A stretch of DNA of 64,000 nucleotides from Micromonospora sp. MA102 (GCF_025460765.1 NZ_JAMWEG010000003.1:248001-312000), one strand, 5' to 3'; shown: positions 18,377 through 27,174, counted from the stretch's first letter. The notes: generated by a model from the letters alone, not told the origin. Numbers and translations: made by a program.

Positions 18377-18416
18377 CGAAAGGGGGCGGGCCGCGTCAGC
18401 GGTCCGCCCCCTTTCG
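18377..18416. terminator. groEL terminator
   Basis: CGAAAGGGGGCGG (18377-18389) pairs perfectly with CCGCCCCCTTTCG (18404-18416). The loop contains a further CCG/CGG pair. It lies 22 bp past the groEL stop and just before the convergent small gene, so it can work both ways. Confidence 0.9.
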
Positions 18417-18422
18417 TATGTC

Positions 18423-18665
18423 TCAGGTCGGCAGTGGTCGTTGGTTGCGTCGCTTGTGCGCCCGGTCGTAGGGCGGTGTGAGCCGGATCGGTTCGTCCAC
18501 CGGTTGCAGTGGTTCCTCGCCGGAGGGTCCGTCGGCCCCGGTCATCTCCGCGAGCTGCTCGGCGTCGCCGAAGTCGAGCCGGTCGAACGGCAGCTGGCCG
18601 GGAAGCTCGCCGACCGGTCGCCAGCTCGCCGGCTGGTCATCGGTCCGTTCGTCGTCCGTGGTCAT
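18423..18665 (-). CDS. Small acidic hypothetical protein
   Basis: This 80-residue protein is rich in Asp, Glu, Pro and Gln, with no membrane segment and no domain that I recognise. The middle part (FDRLDFGDAEQLAEMTGADGPSGEEPLQP) could form one short helix. The C-terminus turns basic (YDRAHKRRNQR). The ATG is preceded by an excellent ribosome site (GAGGAGG, 5-base spacing), which is the main reason to accept the gene. It is convergent with groEL and lies 85 bp downstream of a GNAT gene on the same strand. Function unknown. Confidence 0.6.
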   Translation of the reverse strand: MTTDDERTDDQPASWRPVGELPGQLPFDRLDFGDAEQLAEMTGADGPSGEEPLQPVDEPIRLTPPYDRAHKRRNQRPLPT

Positions 18666-18740
18666 GCCCGCCTCCTCTAATCCCCGACCGTAGGGGCCGG
18701 TCGATGACCGGGGAGGACGAACGGCGTTATTGCCGTCTAT

Positions 18741-18754
18741 GTAACTTTAGTTAC
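18741..18754. promoter_or_regulatory. Palindrome GTAACT-TT-AGTTAC
   Basis: A 6-bp inverted repeat with a 2-base centre lies in an AT-rich patch that overlaps the last codon of the GNAT gene and sits upstream of the 80-residue gene. A second hairpin-like repeat (ACGGC/GCCGT, 18721-18736) follows. It could be an operator for the small gene; no regulator is adjacent. Confidence 0.35.
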
Positions 18755-19680
18755 TTCTGTCCGTTCAGTGCCTTCCGGTACAGGAAGAACACCCGCTCGA
18801 TCCGCGCGCCCGCCGCCCCCGAGTAGAACGGCACCGGGCCCACCCAGCCGATCTGCGCCGCCTCGATCCCGGCTGCCGCCTGGTCGCGCAGGCAGCGGCG
18901 GAGCAGCACCCCGCCGATCCCCGAGCCCTCGGCCGCCGGGGCGGTACCCATCGGCCCGAACCAGCTCGGCCGCGACGACCCGTAGGCGGCGAAGCCGAGG
19001 ATCTCACCGTCCCGCTCGGCCAGGTGCGCGCCCGCGTCCGGCCGGCCGACCGAGCCGGCCAGCTCGCCGTCCCAGGCGCCGCCGAAGGTGCTGACGGCGA
19101 ACTCGGCCAGCGCCGGCAGGTCGGCCGGCTCGGCCCGGCGTACCGTCACGCCCCGCCCGGCCAGCCGTTGCTCGGCGGCCTCGGTGGAGCGCAGCGCCGC
19201 CGAGCCCTCGCCCAGGTCGGCCGTCATGTTCCAGGCGGTCCGGTCCTGCCGGTAACCGAGCCGCAGCGCGGCGCAGACCGCCGGCGTGTAGCGCACGTCG
19301 ATGCCGGGCCAGGCGTAGTGCGGCGGGTTCCCGGCCAGCAGCAGCTCGGCCGCGCCGAGCCCGCCGAGCCGGGCCTCCGCCTCCGCCAGCAACGACCCGC
19401 CGATCCCCTGGCGGCGCTCCTCCGGCGCCACCGCCACGAGGTCGACGTGACCGACCCGCGGATCCCGCGCGGACAGCGAGCCGACCAGCACCCCGACCAG
19501 CGTGCCGTCGCGGACCGCGCCGAGCCGCAGCACCGGACGGTCGGCCGCCGCGCGGTCGGCGAGGGTGGCCACGATCTCCGGCGCCTCGGCGGCGTCCTCC
19601 GGCAGGTCCAGGGCGTGCCGGCAGAGGTCGACGACCTCGGCCAGGCGGTCGGGCCCCAGCTCGATGATCTCCACGTCCAT
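18751..19680 (-). CDS. Tandem GNAT-domain N-acetyltransferase
   Basis: This 309-residue protein has two GNAT folds. The first (about 3-150) has VAPEERRQGIGGSLLAEAE as its acetyl-CoA loop and the second (about 170-305) has GTAPAAEGSGIGGVLLRRCL. Each retains the Q/R-x-x-G-x-G/A loop, so both may bind acetyl-CoA. The substrate is unknown. It lies 42 bp downstream of the membrane subtilase gene on the same strand and may be co-transcribed with it. The TAA stop lies inside a short palindrome. Confidence 0.85.
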   Translation of the reverse strand: MDVEIIELGPDRLAEVVDLCRHALDLPEDAAEAPEIVATLADRAAADRPVLRLGAVRDGTLVGVLVGSLSARDPRVGHVDLVAVAPEERRQGIGGSLLAEAEARLGGLGAAELLLAGNPPHYAWPGIDVRYTPAVCAALRLGYRQDRTAWNMTADLGEGSAALRSTEAAEQRLAGRGVTVRRAEPADLPALAEFAVSTFGGAWDGELAGSVGRPDAGAHLAERDGEILGFAAYGSSRPSWFGPMGTAPAAEGSGIGGVLLRRCLRDQAAAGIEAAQIGWVGPVPFYSGAAGARIERVFFLYRKALNGQK

Positions 19681-19722
19681 GGACGCGACCCTAGGTCATC
19701 CGCCGGCCAATGGACAGGGTTG

Positions 19723-22206
19723 TTAACCGAGGTCGGTGGCCCGCGCGGCGCGGACCGCCGCGTACGCGTCGACCAGGCCCGCGCCGACCAGGTTCCGGGT
19801 GCCGCCGCAGGGCGCGTCGGCGGGCGCCCCGGCCGGCGTGGCCGTCTCGGTCAGGATGCGCCGGGTGCGGTCCAGGTCGCCGACCAGCGCCGGGTTGGCC
19901 GACCACATGAGCGCCACCACGCCGGCCACCTGCGGGGTCGCCATCGAGGTGCCGTCCAGGGTGGCGTAACCGCCCCCGGGGAACGCCGACGGCACCCCTG
20001 CGCCCGGCGCCACCAGGTCCGGCTTGGCGGCGCCCCCGACCGCCGGCCCCCGGCTGGAGAACTCGGTGAGCCGGCGGGCCCGGTCGACCGCACCGACCGT
20101 GAGCACGTCCGCGTACGGCGCCGGCGGGTCGGCTATCGAGCCGCAGTACGGGCCGCTGTTGCCGGCGGCGGCCACCACCAGGATGCCGGCCGCGGCCAGC
20201 GCGGCGGTCGCCGGGCGCAGCGCCCCCGGGTCGCAGCCCTCTACCGGCGGGCAGCCCCACGAGTTGGTCAGCACGTCCGGGGCCCGGTGCGGCCGCCCGT
20301 CGGTGAGCGGGTTCCCGCCCGGCGGGAACGGCGCCAGCATGAACTGGAGGCAGTCCAGGTAGCGCGCCGGGCTGCCCAGGTTGCGGTCGAGGTTGACGCA
20401 GCCGACCCAGCTCGCGCCGGGGGCCACCCCGATCCCGTTCCGGCCCACCGCGCTGCCCACCGTGTGCGTGCCGTGGCCGCCCCGGTCGGCCGGCGCCGGG
20501 CGGTGCTCCCAGGGGTCGTACCAGGAGTCGTCGCCGCCCCGGAAACCGGCGGCCAGCGCCGGGTGCCGGCCGTCCACACCGGAGTCCGAGCTGCCCACCA
20601 CCACGCCGGCGCCGGTCACGCCCAGCTCCGACCAGACCCGGTCCGCGCCGATCAGCGAGACGTTCCAGGTGGGGCCGGTCGGCGCCGGCACGTCGCCCCG
20701 GGTCGGGGGCGCCGCCGCGGGCAACGGGCGCAGCCGCTGGCTGACCAGCACCCGGGCCACCTCCGGTCGACCGGCGAGCCAGGCCCGGACGTCCGGCCCG
20801 CCGTCCGTCTCGATGGCGTTGACCAGGTAGTACGGCGTCGGGTGCAGGTGCAGCCGGTCCAGCTCGCGGCGCAGGTCGCCCTGGCTGCGTCCGGCCGTGG
20901 CCACCAACCGCCGGTAGACCTCGGCCGCCCGGGCGTCCCGGCCGGCCCGACCGGGCGCCCCGGCGGGGATGCCGGTCAGGTCGGCCTGCTCGCGGAGCAC
21001 CACGAGCAGGCGTTCGCCGTGCAGGCCGGGCTGGCCGGGGACGGCGTACACCACGACGAGGGCGGCGAGCAGGGCTCCGGCGGTCAGCCCGGCCACGCCG
21101 CGCCGGGGCGCGCGGGCGCGGGGCCGGGCGAGCAGCACGCCGTACCCGACGGCGAGCAGGACCGCGACGGCGAACGCGACGCCGGTCGCGACCGCGACCC
21201 AGAAGGGGACGTCGCGGGTGGTCGCCAGCAGGACGGTGATCTCCTCCGGGTCGGTGAACGCCAGCGGGCCGAGCAGCGCGAGGCCGACCAGCCAGCGCAC
21301 CGGCCGGGGCCCGGCCGGCCGGCCCGCGTGCCGGGCCGCCGCCTCCAGCGCGCCCAGCACGAAGCCGAGCGGGGGCAGCAGGAGCAGCCCCGGCAGGTGC
21401 GCGCCGGACTGGCCGGCCCCCGCGGCCAGCAGCGCCAGGGTCACCCCGGCGACCAGCCCGCCGACGAGCACCAGCCGGGCCGGCCGGGGTGGCGTGCCGA
21501 CCGTGAACGCGGCCCAGAACGCGGGGCCGAGGAGCACACCGGCGAGCGCGCCGAGCGCGGCGGCGGCCAGCCCGGCGAGCAGGGTCTCCAGCGCGCCACC
21601 CAGCGCGCCCACCCAGGCCCACGGCAGAAGCGACGCCAGCCCGGCGGCCACCGCCAGCAGCGTCACCGGTCCGAACCGTCCCGCCCGGCCGCCCGTCCCC
21701 GCCGCGCCGTCCTCGGGCCCGGCCGGCGCGCCGAGCGAGGCCGGCGGAGCGGGCACCGGCGGGGCGGACGGACGGCGGCGGGCGAGCCGGGCGAGGGCCA
21801 GGGCGAGCAGCGCCGCGGCCGCGGCCAGCGCGGCCAGGTACGCCTCGTGGTGCACCGGCGGCAGCGCGCGGAGCAGCGTCAGCGCGCCGAGCACGAGCGT
21901 GCCGGCCAGCCAGGCCCGGCCGGTAGCCCGAACCGCGGGTGAGCGGGGGAGCAGCGCGAGCGCCAGCGTGGGCGCGCCCACCAGCAGCACGGTGACCAGC
22001 GCGACCACCGGCCAGACGGCCACCGCGCGGTCCACGCCGGAGACCAGCACCAGCTGGTCGACCACCCAGCCGGCGAGCTGGCCGGGCAGCGTGACCAGCA
22101 CGGCCCAGACGCCGGTCGCCGCCGCGGCGACCACCGGCCACGGCCCGGTCTCCGGGCGCGGGGGTGGAAACGGAGGGACGGGAGCGGTGGGTGGGCCGGC
22201 CTGCAT
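19723..22206 (-). CDS. Polytopic membrane protein with C-terminal subtilisin (S8) protease domain
   Basis: This 827-residue protein starts with about ten membrane segments (residues about 25-400), followed by an exported linker with a possible propeptide-like stretch and then an S8 serine protease (about 540-825). The catalytic residues are visible: Asp in VVGSSDSGVDGRHP, His in GGHGTHTVG, oxyanion Asn in AAAGNSGPYCG and Ser in LDGTSMATPQVAG. The Asp motif has SDSG instead of the usual DTG arrangement. Extra Cys residues near CVNL, YLDCLQF, WGCPP and EGCDPG suggest disulfides in an extracellular domain. The ATG at 22206 is preferred over GTG 22215, because TACGGT lies 7 bases before it, as in leaderless genes. 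It is divergent from glpD. Confidence 0.87.
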   Translation of the reverse strand: MQAGPPTAPVPPFPPPRPETGPWPVVAAAATGVWAVLVTLPGQLAGWVVDQLVLVSGVDRAVAVWPVVALVTVLLVGAPTLALALLPRSPAVRATGRAWLAGTLVLGALTLLRALPPVHHEAYLAALAAAAALLALALARLARRRPSAPPVPAPPASLGAPAGPEDGAAGTGGRAGRFGPVTLLAVAAGLASLLPWAWVGALGGALETLLAGLAAAALGALAGVLLGPAFWAAFTVGTPPRPARLVLVGGLVAGVTLALLAAGAGQSGAHLPGLLLLPPLGFVLGALEAAARHAGRPAGPRPVRWLVGLALLGPLAFTDPEEITVLLATTRDVPFWVAVATGVAFAVAVLLAVGYGVLLARPRARAPRRGVAGLTAGALLAALVVVYAVPGQPGLHGERLLVVLREQADLTGIPAGAPGRAGRDARAAEVYRRLVATAGRSQGDLRRELDRLHLHPTPYYLVNAIETDGGPDVRAWLAGRPEVARVLVSQRLRPLPAAAPPTRGDVPAPTGPTWNVSLIGADRVWSELGVTGAGVVVGSSDSGVDGRHPALAAGFRGGDDSWYDPWEHRPAPADRGGHGTHTVGSAVGRNGIGVAPGASWVGCVNLDRNLGSPARYLDCLQFMLAPFPPGGNPLTDGRPHRAPDVLTNSWGCPPVEGCDPGALRPATAALAAAGILVVAAAGNSGPYCGSIADPPAPYADVLTVGAVDRARRLTEFSSRGPAVGGAAKPDLVAPGAGVPSAFPGGGYATLDGTSMATPQVAGVVALMWSANPALVGDLDRTRRILTETATPAGAPADAPCGGTRNLVGAGLVDAYAAVRAARATDLG

Positions 22207-22270
22207 GGCCCTCACCGTACGGCCCGACGGGTGCCTGCCGCCGGAGTGCGGCGCCGGTTACCGTGGACAG

Positions 22271-24097
22271 GTGCGCGACCCTAATGTGTCCCGATCCGCG
22301 GCCGGTCAGCTCTCCGTCGAGCGCCGCGCCGATGACCTGCGCCGACTCCGCGGAGAGCGGTTCGACGTGCTGGTCATCGGTGGTGGCGTGACCGGTGCGG
22401 GCGCCGCGCTCGACGCCGCGTCGCGCGGCCTGAAGGTGGCCCTGGTGGAGGCGCGCGACCATGCCGCCGGCACCTCCAGCCGGTCCAGCAAGCTGATCCA
22501 CGGCGGCCTGCGCTACCTGGAGCAGCTGGAGTTCCACCTGGTGCACGAGGCGCTGACCGAGCGCGGGCTGCTCGCCACCCGGCTGGCCCCGCACCTGGTG
22601 CGCCCGGTGCCGATCCTGGTCCCGCTCCCCGCCGAGGGCGGGGTGCGCGACCTGCCCCGCCGGTTCTTCCGCCGCTCCTACTACGGGGCCGGCGTGGCCG
22701 CCTACGACATCTTCGCCGGGCTGTTCGGCGGCGGGCGGGGCATGCCGCTGCACCGGCACCTGACCCGGGAGGGCGCCCACCGCATCTTCCCGAGCCTGCG
22801 GCCCGACAGGTTGGCCGGCGCGATCCGCTACTACGACGGCCAGGTCGACGACGCCCGCCTGGTGGTGACCCTGGCCCGCACCGCGGCGAGCCTCGGCGCG
22901 ACCGTGGTGACCAGCGCCCGGGCGGTCGGCCTCATCCGGCAGGCCCGGGAGGTCACCGGGGTCCGGGTCCGCGACCTGGAGGCGCCCGCCAGCTCGCCGG
23001 ACGCCGAGTTCGAGGTGCACGCCCGCACGGTGATCGCCGCGACCGGCGTGTGGAGCGACGACATGTCGCGGATGCTCAACGACGTGGGGCTGCGCCCCGG
23101 CTTCCGCGTCCGGGCCTCCAAGGGCGTGCACCTGGTGGTGCCCCGCTCGGCGATCACCGGCGAGGCCGGCCTGATCCTGCGCACCGCCACCAGCGTGCTT
23201 TTCGTCATCCCGTGGGGCGGCCACTGGATCATCGGCACCACCGACACCGACTGGCGGCTGGACCGGTCCCACCCGGCGGCCACCGCCAAGGACATCGACT
23301 ACCTGCTGGAGCAGGTCAACGCGGTGCTGGACCGCCCGCTCACCACCGCCGACATCGAGGGCGTCTACGCCGGGCTGCGCCCGCTACTGGCCGGCGAGGC
23401 CGACTCCACCTCCAAGCTCTCCCGGGAGCACGCGGTCATCGAGCCGATGCTCGGGCTGCTGCTGGTGGCCGGCGGCAAGTACACGACGTACCGGGTGATG
23501 GCCTCCGACGTGGTCGACCGGGCGGTGCACCGGCTGGGCTGGACCCGGCCGTCGCGCACGGCCGACCTGCCGCTGCTGGGGGCCGACGGGTACGCGGCCA
23601 TGTGGCGGGACCGGGCCGACCTGGCCCGCCGGCACGGGGTGCCGGTCGGGGTGGTCGAGCACCTGCTGGAGCGCTACGGCACCCTCACCCTCGACCTGCT
23701 CGCCCTGGTCGACGCCGATCCGCTGCTCGGCTCCCCGCTGGCCGGCGCACCGGAATACCTGGCTGCCGAGGTGACGTACGCGGCCCGCGCCGAGGGTGCG
23801 CTGCACCTGGAGGACGTGCTGACCCGGCGTACCCGGATCTCCATCGAGACCAGCCACCGCGGCCTGGAGTCGGCGGAGCACGCCGCGGAGCTGATGGGCG
23901 CGGTGCTCGGCTGGGACGAGGAGACCCGCGCCCGTGAGGTGGCCCACTACCGGGCCCGGGTGGAGGCCGAGCGGCAGTCGCAGCTGATGGCGGACGACGT
24001 GGCGGCCGACGCGGCCCGGCTGGGCGCGCCGGACGTGCGCGGCTTCGCGGCGGACCGGGGCGGCGACGGCGACAGCGTCGAACTGCCGTCGCGGTGA
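22271..24097 (+). CDS. glpD: Glycerol-3-phosphate dehydrogenase, FAD-dependent
   Basis: This 608-residue enzyme oxidises glycerol-3-phosphate to dihydroxyacetone phosphate and passes electrons to the respiratory chain at the membrane. The N-terminal FAD site is FDVLVIGGGVTGAG (31-44). GlpD signatures follow: GTSSRSSKLIHGGLRYLE, FVIPWGGHWIIGTTDTDW and LLVAGGKYTTYRVMA. A C-terminal helical domain (about 420-570) matches the GlpD cap. TACCGT lies 6 bases before the GTG at 22271, suggesting a leaderless mRNA. No glpF or glpK is adjacent. The much longer frame upstream of 22271 is a shadow of the subtilase gene. Confidence 0.95.
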   Translation: MRDPNVSRSAAGQLSVERRADDLRRLRGERFDVLVIGGGVTGAGAALDAASRGLKVALVEARDHAAGTSSRSSKLIHGGLRYLEQLEFHLVHEALTERGLLATRLAPHLVRPVPILVPLPAEGGVRDLPRRFFRRSYYGAGVAAYDIFAGLFGGGRGMPLHRHLTREGAHRIFPSLRPDRLAGAIRYYDGQVDDARLVVTLARTAASLGATVVTSARAVGLIRQAREVTGVRVRDLEAPASSPDAEFEVHARTVIAATGVWSDDMSRMLNDVGLRPGFRVRASKGVHLVVPRSAITGEAGLILRTATSVLFVIPWGGHWIIGTTDTDWRLDRSHPAATAKDIDYLLEQVNAVLDRPLTTADIEGVYAGLRPLLAGEADSTSKLSREHAVIEPMLGLLLVAGGKYTTYRVMASDVVDRAVHRLGWTRPSRTADLPLLGADGYAAMWRDRADLARRHGVPVGVVEHLLERYGTLTLDLLALVDADPLLGSPLAGAPEYLAAEVTYAARAEGALHLEDVLTRRTRISIETSHRGLESAEHAAELMGAVLGWDEETRAREVAHYRARVEAERQSQLMADDVAADAARLGAPDVRGFAADRGGDGDSVELPSR

Positions 24098-24133
24098 CCC
24101 GCCGGTAACGTCGGTCCGGAGGGTTCCGGCCTT

Positions 24134-24151
24134 ACCTACGGAAGTGTAGGT
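24134..24151. promoter_or_regulatory. Palindrome ACCTAC-N6-GTAGGT upstream of a lipoprotein gene
   Basis: A perfect 6-bp inverted repeat with a 6-base centre (GGAAGT) lies 8 bp before the lipoprotein start codon, in a gap of 62 bp. The size and spacing suit a TetR-type dimer. No candidate regulator is adjacent. Confidence 0.45.
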
Positions 24152-24159
24152 TTCCCCGC

Positions 24160-24669
24160 GTGGTTCGCCCATCCTGGTCGCGCGTCCGCGCTTTGTCCGT
24201 CGGCGTCCTCCTGGCGGTCGTCCTGTCCGGCTGCTCGCTGTTCGGTCGTGCCGAGGGTGCCACCACACCGGGCGAGGCGGGCCACCCTTCGCCGACGCCG
24301 GACGGTCGGCGGGTCTCCCTGGTGCAGCAGGTCGGGCCGGGCGGGCCGCCGCGCACCCTGGACGTGGAGCCGTCCGGGCGGTGGCAGTGCCGCGACTGCG
24401 CGGGCGACGGGGTCGACTCGACCGGGGCGCTCACTCCCGAGCAGACGCAGCGGTTGCAGCGGATGCTCGCCGACCCGGCCCTGGCGCAGGAGACCGACGA
24501 GGCACGGCACTACAAGCAGGGCTGCATCGACGCGCTGACCTCGACGCTGCTGATCCCGCCGGGGCTCACCATCACCATCCAGGACTGCCCGGGCGAGCCG
24601 AAGCCCCCGGTGGCCTACCAGGTCCTGCTGCTGATCACCCAGGCCACCCCGGCCGAGGACAAGGGCTGA
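24160..24669 (+). CDS. Small secreted lipoprotein of unknown function
   Basis: This 169-residue protein has a basic N-terminus, a hydrophobic core and a lipobox LSGC (Cys25), so it should be attached to the outer face of the membrane. The mature part contains four Cys after the lipid-modified one: a CRDC pair, one in QGCID and one in IQDCPG. They may form two disulfides. I recognise no domain. The GTG start is close to a TetR-like palindrome. It is convergent with the FAD-linked oxidase gene, with only 3 bp between stops. Confidence 0.78.
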   Translation: MVRPSWSRVRALSVGVLLAVVLSGCSLFGRAEGATTPGEAGHPSPTPDGRRVSLVQQVGPGGPPRTLDVEPSGRWQCRDCAGDGVDSTGALTPEQTQRLQRMLADPALAQETDEARHYKQGCIDALTSTLLIPPGLTITIQDCPGEPKPPVAYQVLLLITQATPAEDKG

Positions 24670-24672
24670 GCC

Positions 24673-26073
24673 TCAGCACACCTTGCCGGGGTTGAACAGC
24701 CCCGCCGGGTCCAGCGCGGCCCTGATCGCCTGGTGCACCCGCACGCCCACCGGGCCGATCTCCCGGGCCAGCCAGTCCCGCTTGAGCAGGCCGACGCCGT
24801 GCTCGCCAGTGCAGGTGCCGCCCAGCTCCAGCCCGAGCCGCATGATCTCGTCGAAGGCCCGCCGCCCGCGCGCCAGGCTCGCCGGGTCGGCCCGGTCGAC
24901 CACGATGTTGGGGTGCATGTTGCCGTCGCCGGCGTGCCCCACCACGCCGATCGGCACGGCGCACTCCTCGGCGATCCGGGCCACCCCGTCCAGTAGGGCC
25001 GCCAGCGCGCCCCGCGGCACCGCCACGTCGTCGATGACCAGGCCGCCGTTGCCGCCGGGGAAGGCGTCCGCGGCGAATTTCTCCATGGCCGGGTGGGCCA
25101 GCCGCCGGGCCTGGAGCAGGGCGGCCGCCTCGGCCGCGTCGGTGGCGGCGTAGACCTCGTCGGCCCCGGCCGCCGTGCACACCTCGGCGAGCCGGGCCAG
25201 GTCGTCGGCCGCCCGGGAGCCGGTGTCCACGGCCGCCAGCAGCAGCGCCTGCGCATCGGTCCGCAGGCCCATCGGCCGGTACGCCTCGATGGCCCGCAGG
25301 TGGGTGCGGTCCAGCAGCTCCAGCAGGCTCGGGGTGAGCCCGCGGGCGGCGATCCCCGCCACGGCCGTGCCGGCCGCCGCCGTGGTGGGGAAGACCGCCA
25401 CCAGAGTCAGCGACTCCTCGGGCGCCGGCCGTAGCGCCACGGTCACCTCGGTGATCACGCCGAGGGTGCCCTCCGAGCCGACGAACAGCCGGGTCAGGTC
25501 GTAGCCGGCGACGCCCTTGGCGGTGCGCCGGCCGGTGCGCAGCACCTCGCCGGAGGCGAGCACCACCTCCAGGCCGAGCACGTACTCGGTGGTCACGCCG
25601 TACTTCACGCAGCACATGCCCCCGGCGTTGGTGGCCACGTTGCCGCCGATGGTGGACGACTCCCAGGAGCCGGGGTCGGGCGGATACCAGAGGCCGTGCT
25701 GGCGGACCGCCCCGGCCAGCGTCGCGTTGACCACGCCGGGCTGCACCACGGCGATCCGGCTGACCGGGTCGACCTCCCGGATCCGGTCCATGGCCACGGT
25801 GCTCAGCACCACCGCGCCGTCCACCGCGTTCGCCGCGCCGGCCAGCCCGGTCCGCGCCCCCTGCGGCACCACGGGTACGCCGCGCCGGGCCGCCGCACGG
25901 ACCACCGCCACGACTTCCGCCGTGTCGCGCGGGCGGACCACCACCAGCGGGGTGCCCGCCTCGCACAGGTCGGCCTCGTCCCGCGCGTGGGTCGCCAGCA
26001 GGTCGGGGTCGGTCAGCACGGCGGCGTCACCGAGAGCGGTTCGCAGGTCGTCGAGGAGCGGATGGGCGGCCAT
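24673..26073 (-). CDS. FAD-binding oxidase, glycolate oxidase GlcD / D-lactate dehydrogenase type
   Basis: This 466-residue enzyme has an N-terminal PCMH FAD-binding domain (about 38-215), with VVVRPRDTAEVVAVVRAAARRGVPVVPQGARTG-like beta-alpha units, GTIGGN-like STIGGNVATNAGG, and VLRTGRRTAKGVAGYDLTRLFVGSEG. A C-terminal FAD-linked oxidase domain follows, with GHAGDGNMHPN and a final TGEHGVGLLKRDWL. It probably oxidises a 2-hydroxy acid such as glycolate or D-lactate; the exact substrate cannot be told. No Fe-S GlcF partner is adjacent. The ATG at 26073 gives MAAHPLLDDL; a GTG far upstream would overlap the next gene. Confidence 0.92.
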   Translation of the reverse strand: MAAHPLLDDLRTALGDAAVLTDPDLLATHARDEADLCEAGTPLVVVRPRDTAEVVAVVRAAARRGVPVVPQGARTGLAGAANAVDGAVVLSTVAMDRIREVDPVSRIAVVQPGVVNATLAGAVRQHGLWYPPDPGSWESSTIGGNVATNAGGMCCVKYGVTTEYVLGLEVVLASGEVLRTGRRTAKGVAGYDLTRLFVGSEGTLGVITEVTVALRPAPEESLTLVAVFPTTAAAGTAVAGIAARGLTPSLLELLDRTHLRAIEAYRPMGLRTDAQALLLAAVDTGSRAADDLARLAEVCTAAGADEVYAATDAAEAAALLQARRLAHPAMEKFAADAFPGGNGGLVIDDVAVPRGALAALLDGVARIAEECAVPIGVVGHAGDGNMHPNIVVDRADPASLARGRRAFDEIMRLGLELGGTCTGEHGVGLLKRDWLAREIGPVGVRVHQAIRAALDPAGLFNPGKVC

Positions 26074-26130
26074 GCCGGGAAGGCTAGGTCGTGCCGGCGG
26101 GGATGACCAACCGGCGTACCGTTGGTCGTC

Positions 26131-26499
26131 ATGCTCTACCTGGACCCGCCCGCGGTGCCCTGGCGGGGGCGGCTCTGGTCGCACCTGGTCAGCGATGTCT
26201 CGTACGCCGAGCTGCACGCCTTCGCCGAGGCGCTGGGCCTGCCCCGGCGCGGCTTCGACCGGGACCACTACGACCTCCCGGCCGAACGCGTCCCGATGGC
26301 CGTCTGGCTGGGCGCCCGGCTCGTCCCGTCCCGCGAGATCGTCCGCCTCCTCCGCGCCGCCGACCTGCGCCGCCCCAAGCCCCGTGCGGTCCCCGCGCCC
26401 GGCGCTCCGGTGGCCCCACGGGGCCCCGGGGCCAGCGCGGGCTCGCCGGGGGCGCCGCGGAGCCCCGGGATCAGCGCAGGGTCGCCAGTTCCCTCGTGA
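26131..26499 (+). CDS. DUF4031 domain protein
   Basis: This 122-residue protein has the DUF4031 domain in its first 75 residues, with MLYLDPPAVPWRGRLWSHL, DVSYAELHAFAEALGLPRRGFDRDHYDLP and the arginine-rich end. Similar small proteins are common in actinobacteria and have no known role. The C-terminal part (76-122) is Pro/Gly/Ser low complexity. TACCGT lies 8 bases before the ATG, so it may be leaderless. The last 29 bp overlap the end of the convergent HD-domain gene. Confidence 0.85.
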   Translation: MLYLDPPAVPWRGRLWSHLVSDVSYAELHAFAEALGLPRRGFDRDHYDLPAERVPMAVWLGARLVPSREIVRLLRAADLRRPKPRAVPAPGAPVAPRGPGASAGSPGAPRSPGISAGSPVPS

Positions 26500-27106
26500 G
26501 GTTGGCGCGGGCGCGGGGCTCCCAGCGGGTGTGCGGCTCGGGAAGCCGGTAGAGCGCCGGGAGGGCCAGCAGACCGGTCAGCACGGCGGCCCGGCCGGCG
26601 CGGAAGTCCGGGTCGGGGACGTGGGCGTACTCCCGGCGGACCGCGGCGGCGTAGCGGTCGTAGTCGGCGGGCGGGGCGGCCAGGACCGCCAGGTCGGCGT
26701 CGCAGAGCAGGGTCCCGTCCGGGTCGTCCGGCCCGACCGCGTGGCCGGCGGTGAGCAGCACCAGCCGGCGTACCCCGGTCACCGCGTCCGTGGGCAGCCC
26801 GGCGGCGGTGAGGAGCTCCCCGGCCAGCTCGGCGCTGGCCCGCTCGTTGGCGTCGCCGCCGGCCCGCGGGTCGTAGACCGCGTCGTGGCACCACGCCGCG
26901 AGCCGGACCAGGTCCGGGCGACGGGCCGACCCGGCGTACGCGTCGACCACGTCGAGCACGGCCCGCAGGTGGGTCACCGTGTGGTAGTGCCGGTGGGGTT
27001 CCCGCCAGCCCGCCAGCAGCCGAGCCACGGCCCGCTCGACACCGGCCGGATCGGTCGCCCCCGCCGCCCGGGTCGCGTCCCGCCACCGGTCGATCAGCTC
27101 GTCCAC
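26471..27106 (-). CDS. HD-domain metal-dependent hydrolase-like protein
   Basis: This 211-residue protein has HYHTVTHLRAVLDVVDAY and LAAWCHDAVYDPRAGGDANERASA, the H...HD pattern of the HD phosphohydrolase superfamily, with further candidates in LLTAGHAVGPDDPDGTLLCDADLAVL. Related proteins are annotated as HD-domain hydrolases without known substrate. The GTG at 27106 begins MDELIDRWRDA. The longer upstream frame is arginine/proline-rich and overlaps the divergent FUSC gene, so I reject it. It overlaps the DUF4031 gene by 29 bp at the 3' end. Confidence 0.85.
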   Translation of the reverse strand: MDELIDRWRDATRAAGATDPAGVERAVARLLAGWREPHRHYHTVTHLRAVLDVVDAYAGSARRPDLVRLAAWCHDAVYDPRAGGDANERASAELAGELLTAAGLPTDAVTGVRRLVLLTAGHAVGPDDPDGTLLCDADLAVLAAPPADYDRYAAAVRREYAHVPDPDFRAGRAAVLTGLLALPALYRLPEPHTRWEPRARANLTRELATLR

Positions 27107-27174
27107 GCCGTGCAGTCTGCCCCACCCCGGCCGGCGCCGAGGATTCAGCGCAGACGGGACGGGTAGTACCGGCC

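Noticed and set aside
20969..22270. N-terminal extension of the glpD frame
   Set aside because: The sequence before 22271 is Ser/Ala/Arg-rich and antisense to the subtilase gene. The FAD-binding motif begins about 31 residues after the chosen GTG.
19691..23272. Long minus-strand reading frame of about 1190 codons across the subtilase and glpD
   Set aside because: The product is low complexity and antisense to glpD; the subtilase frame with intact catalytic motifs is the real gene.
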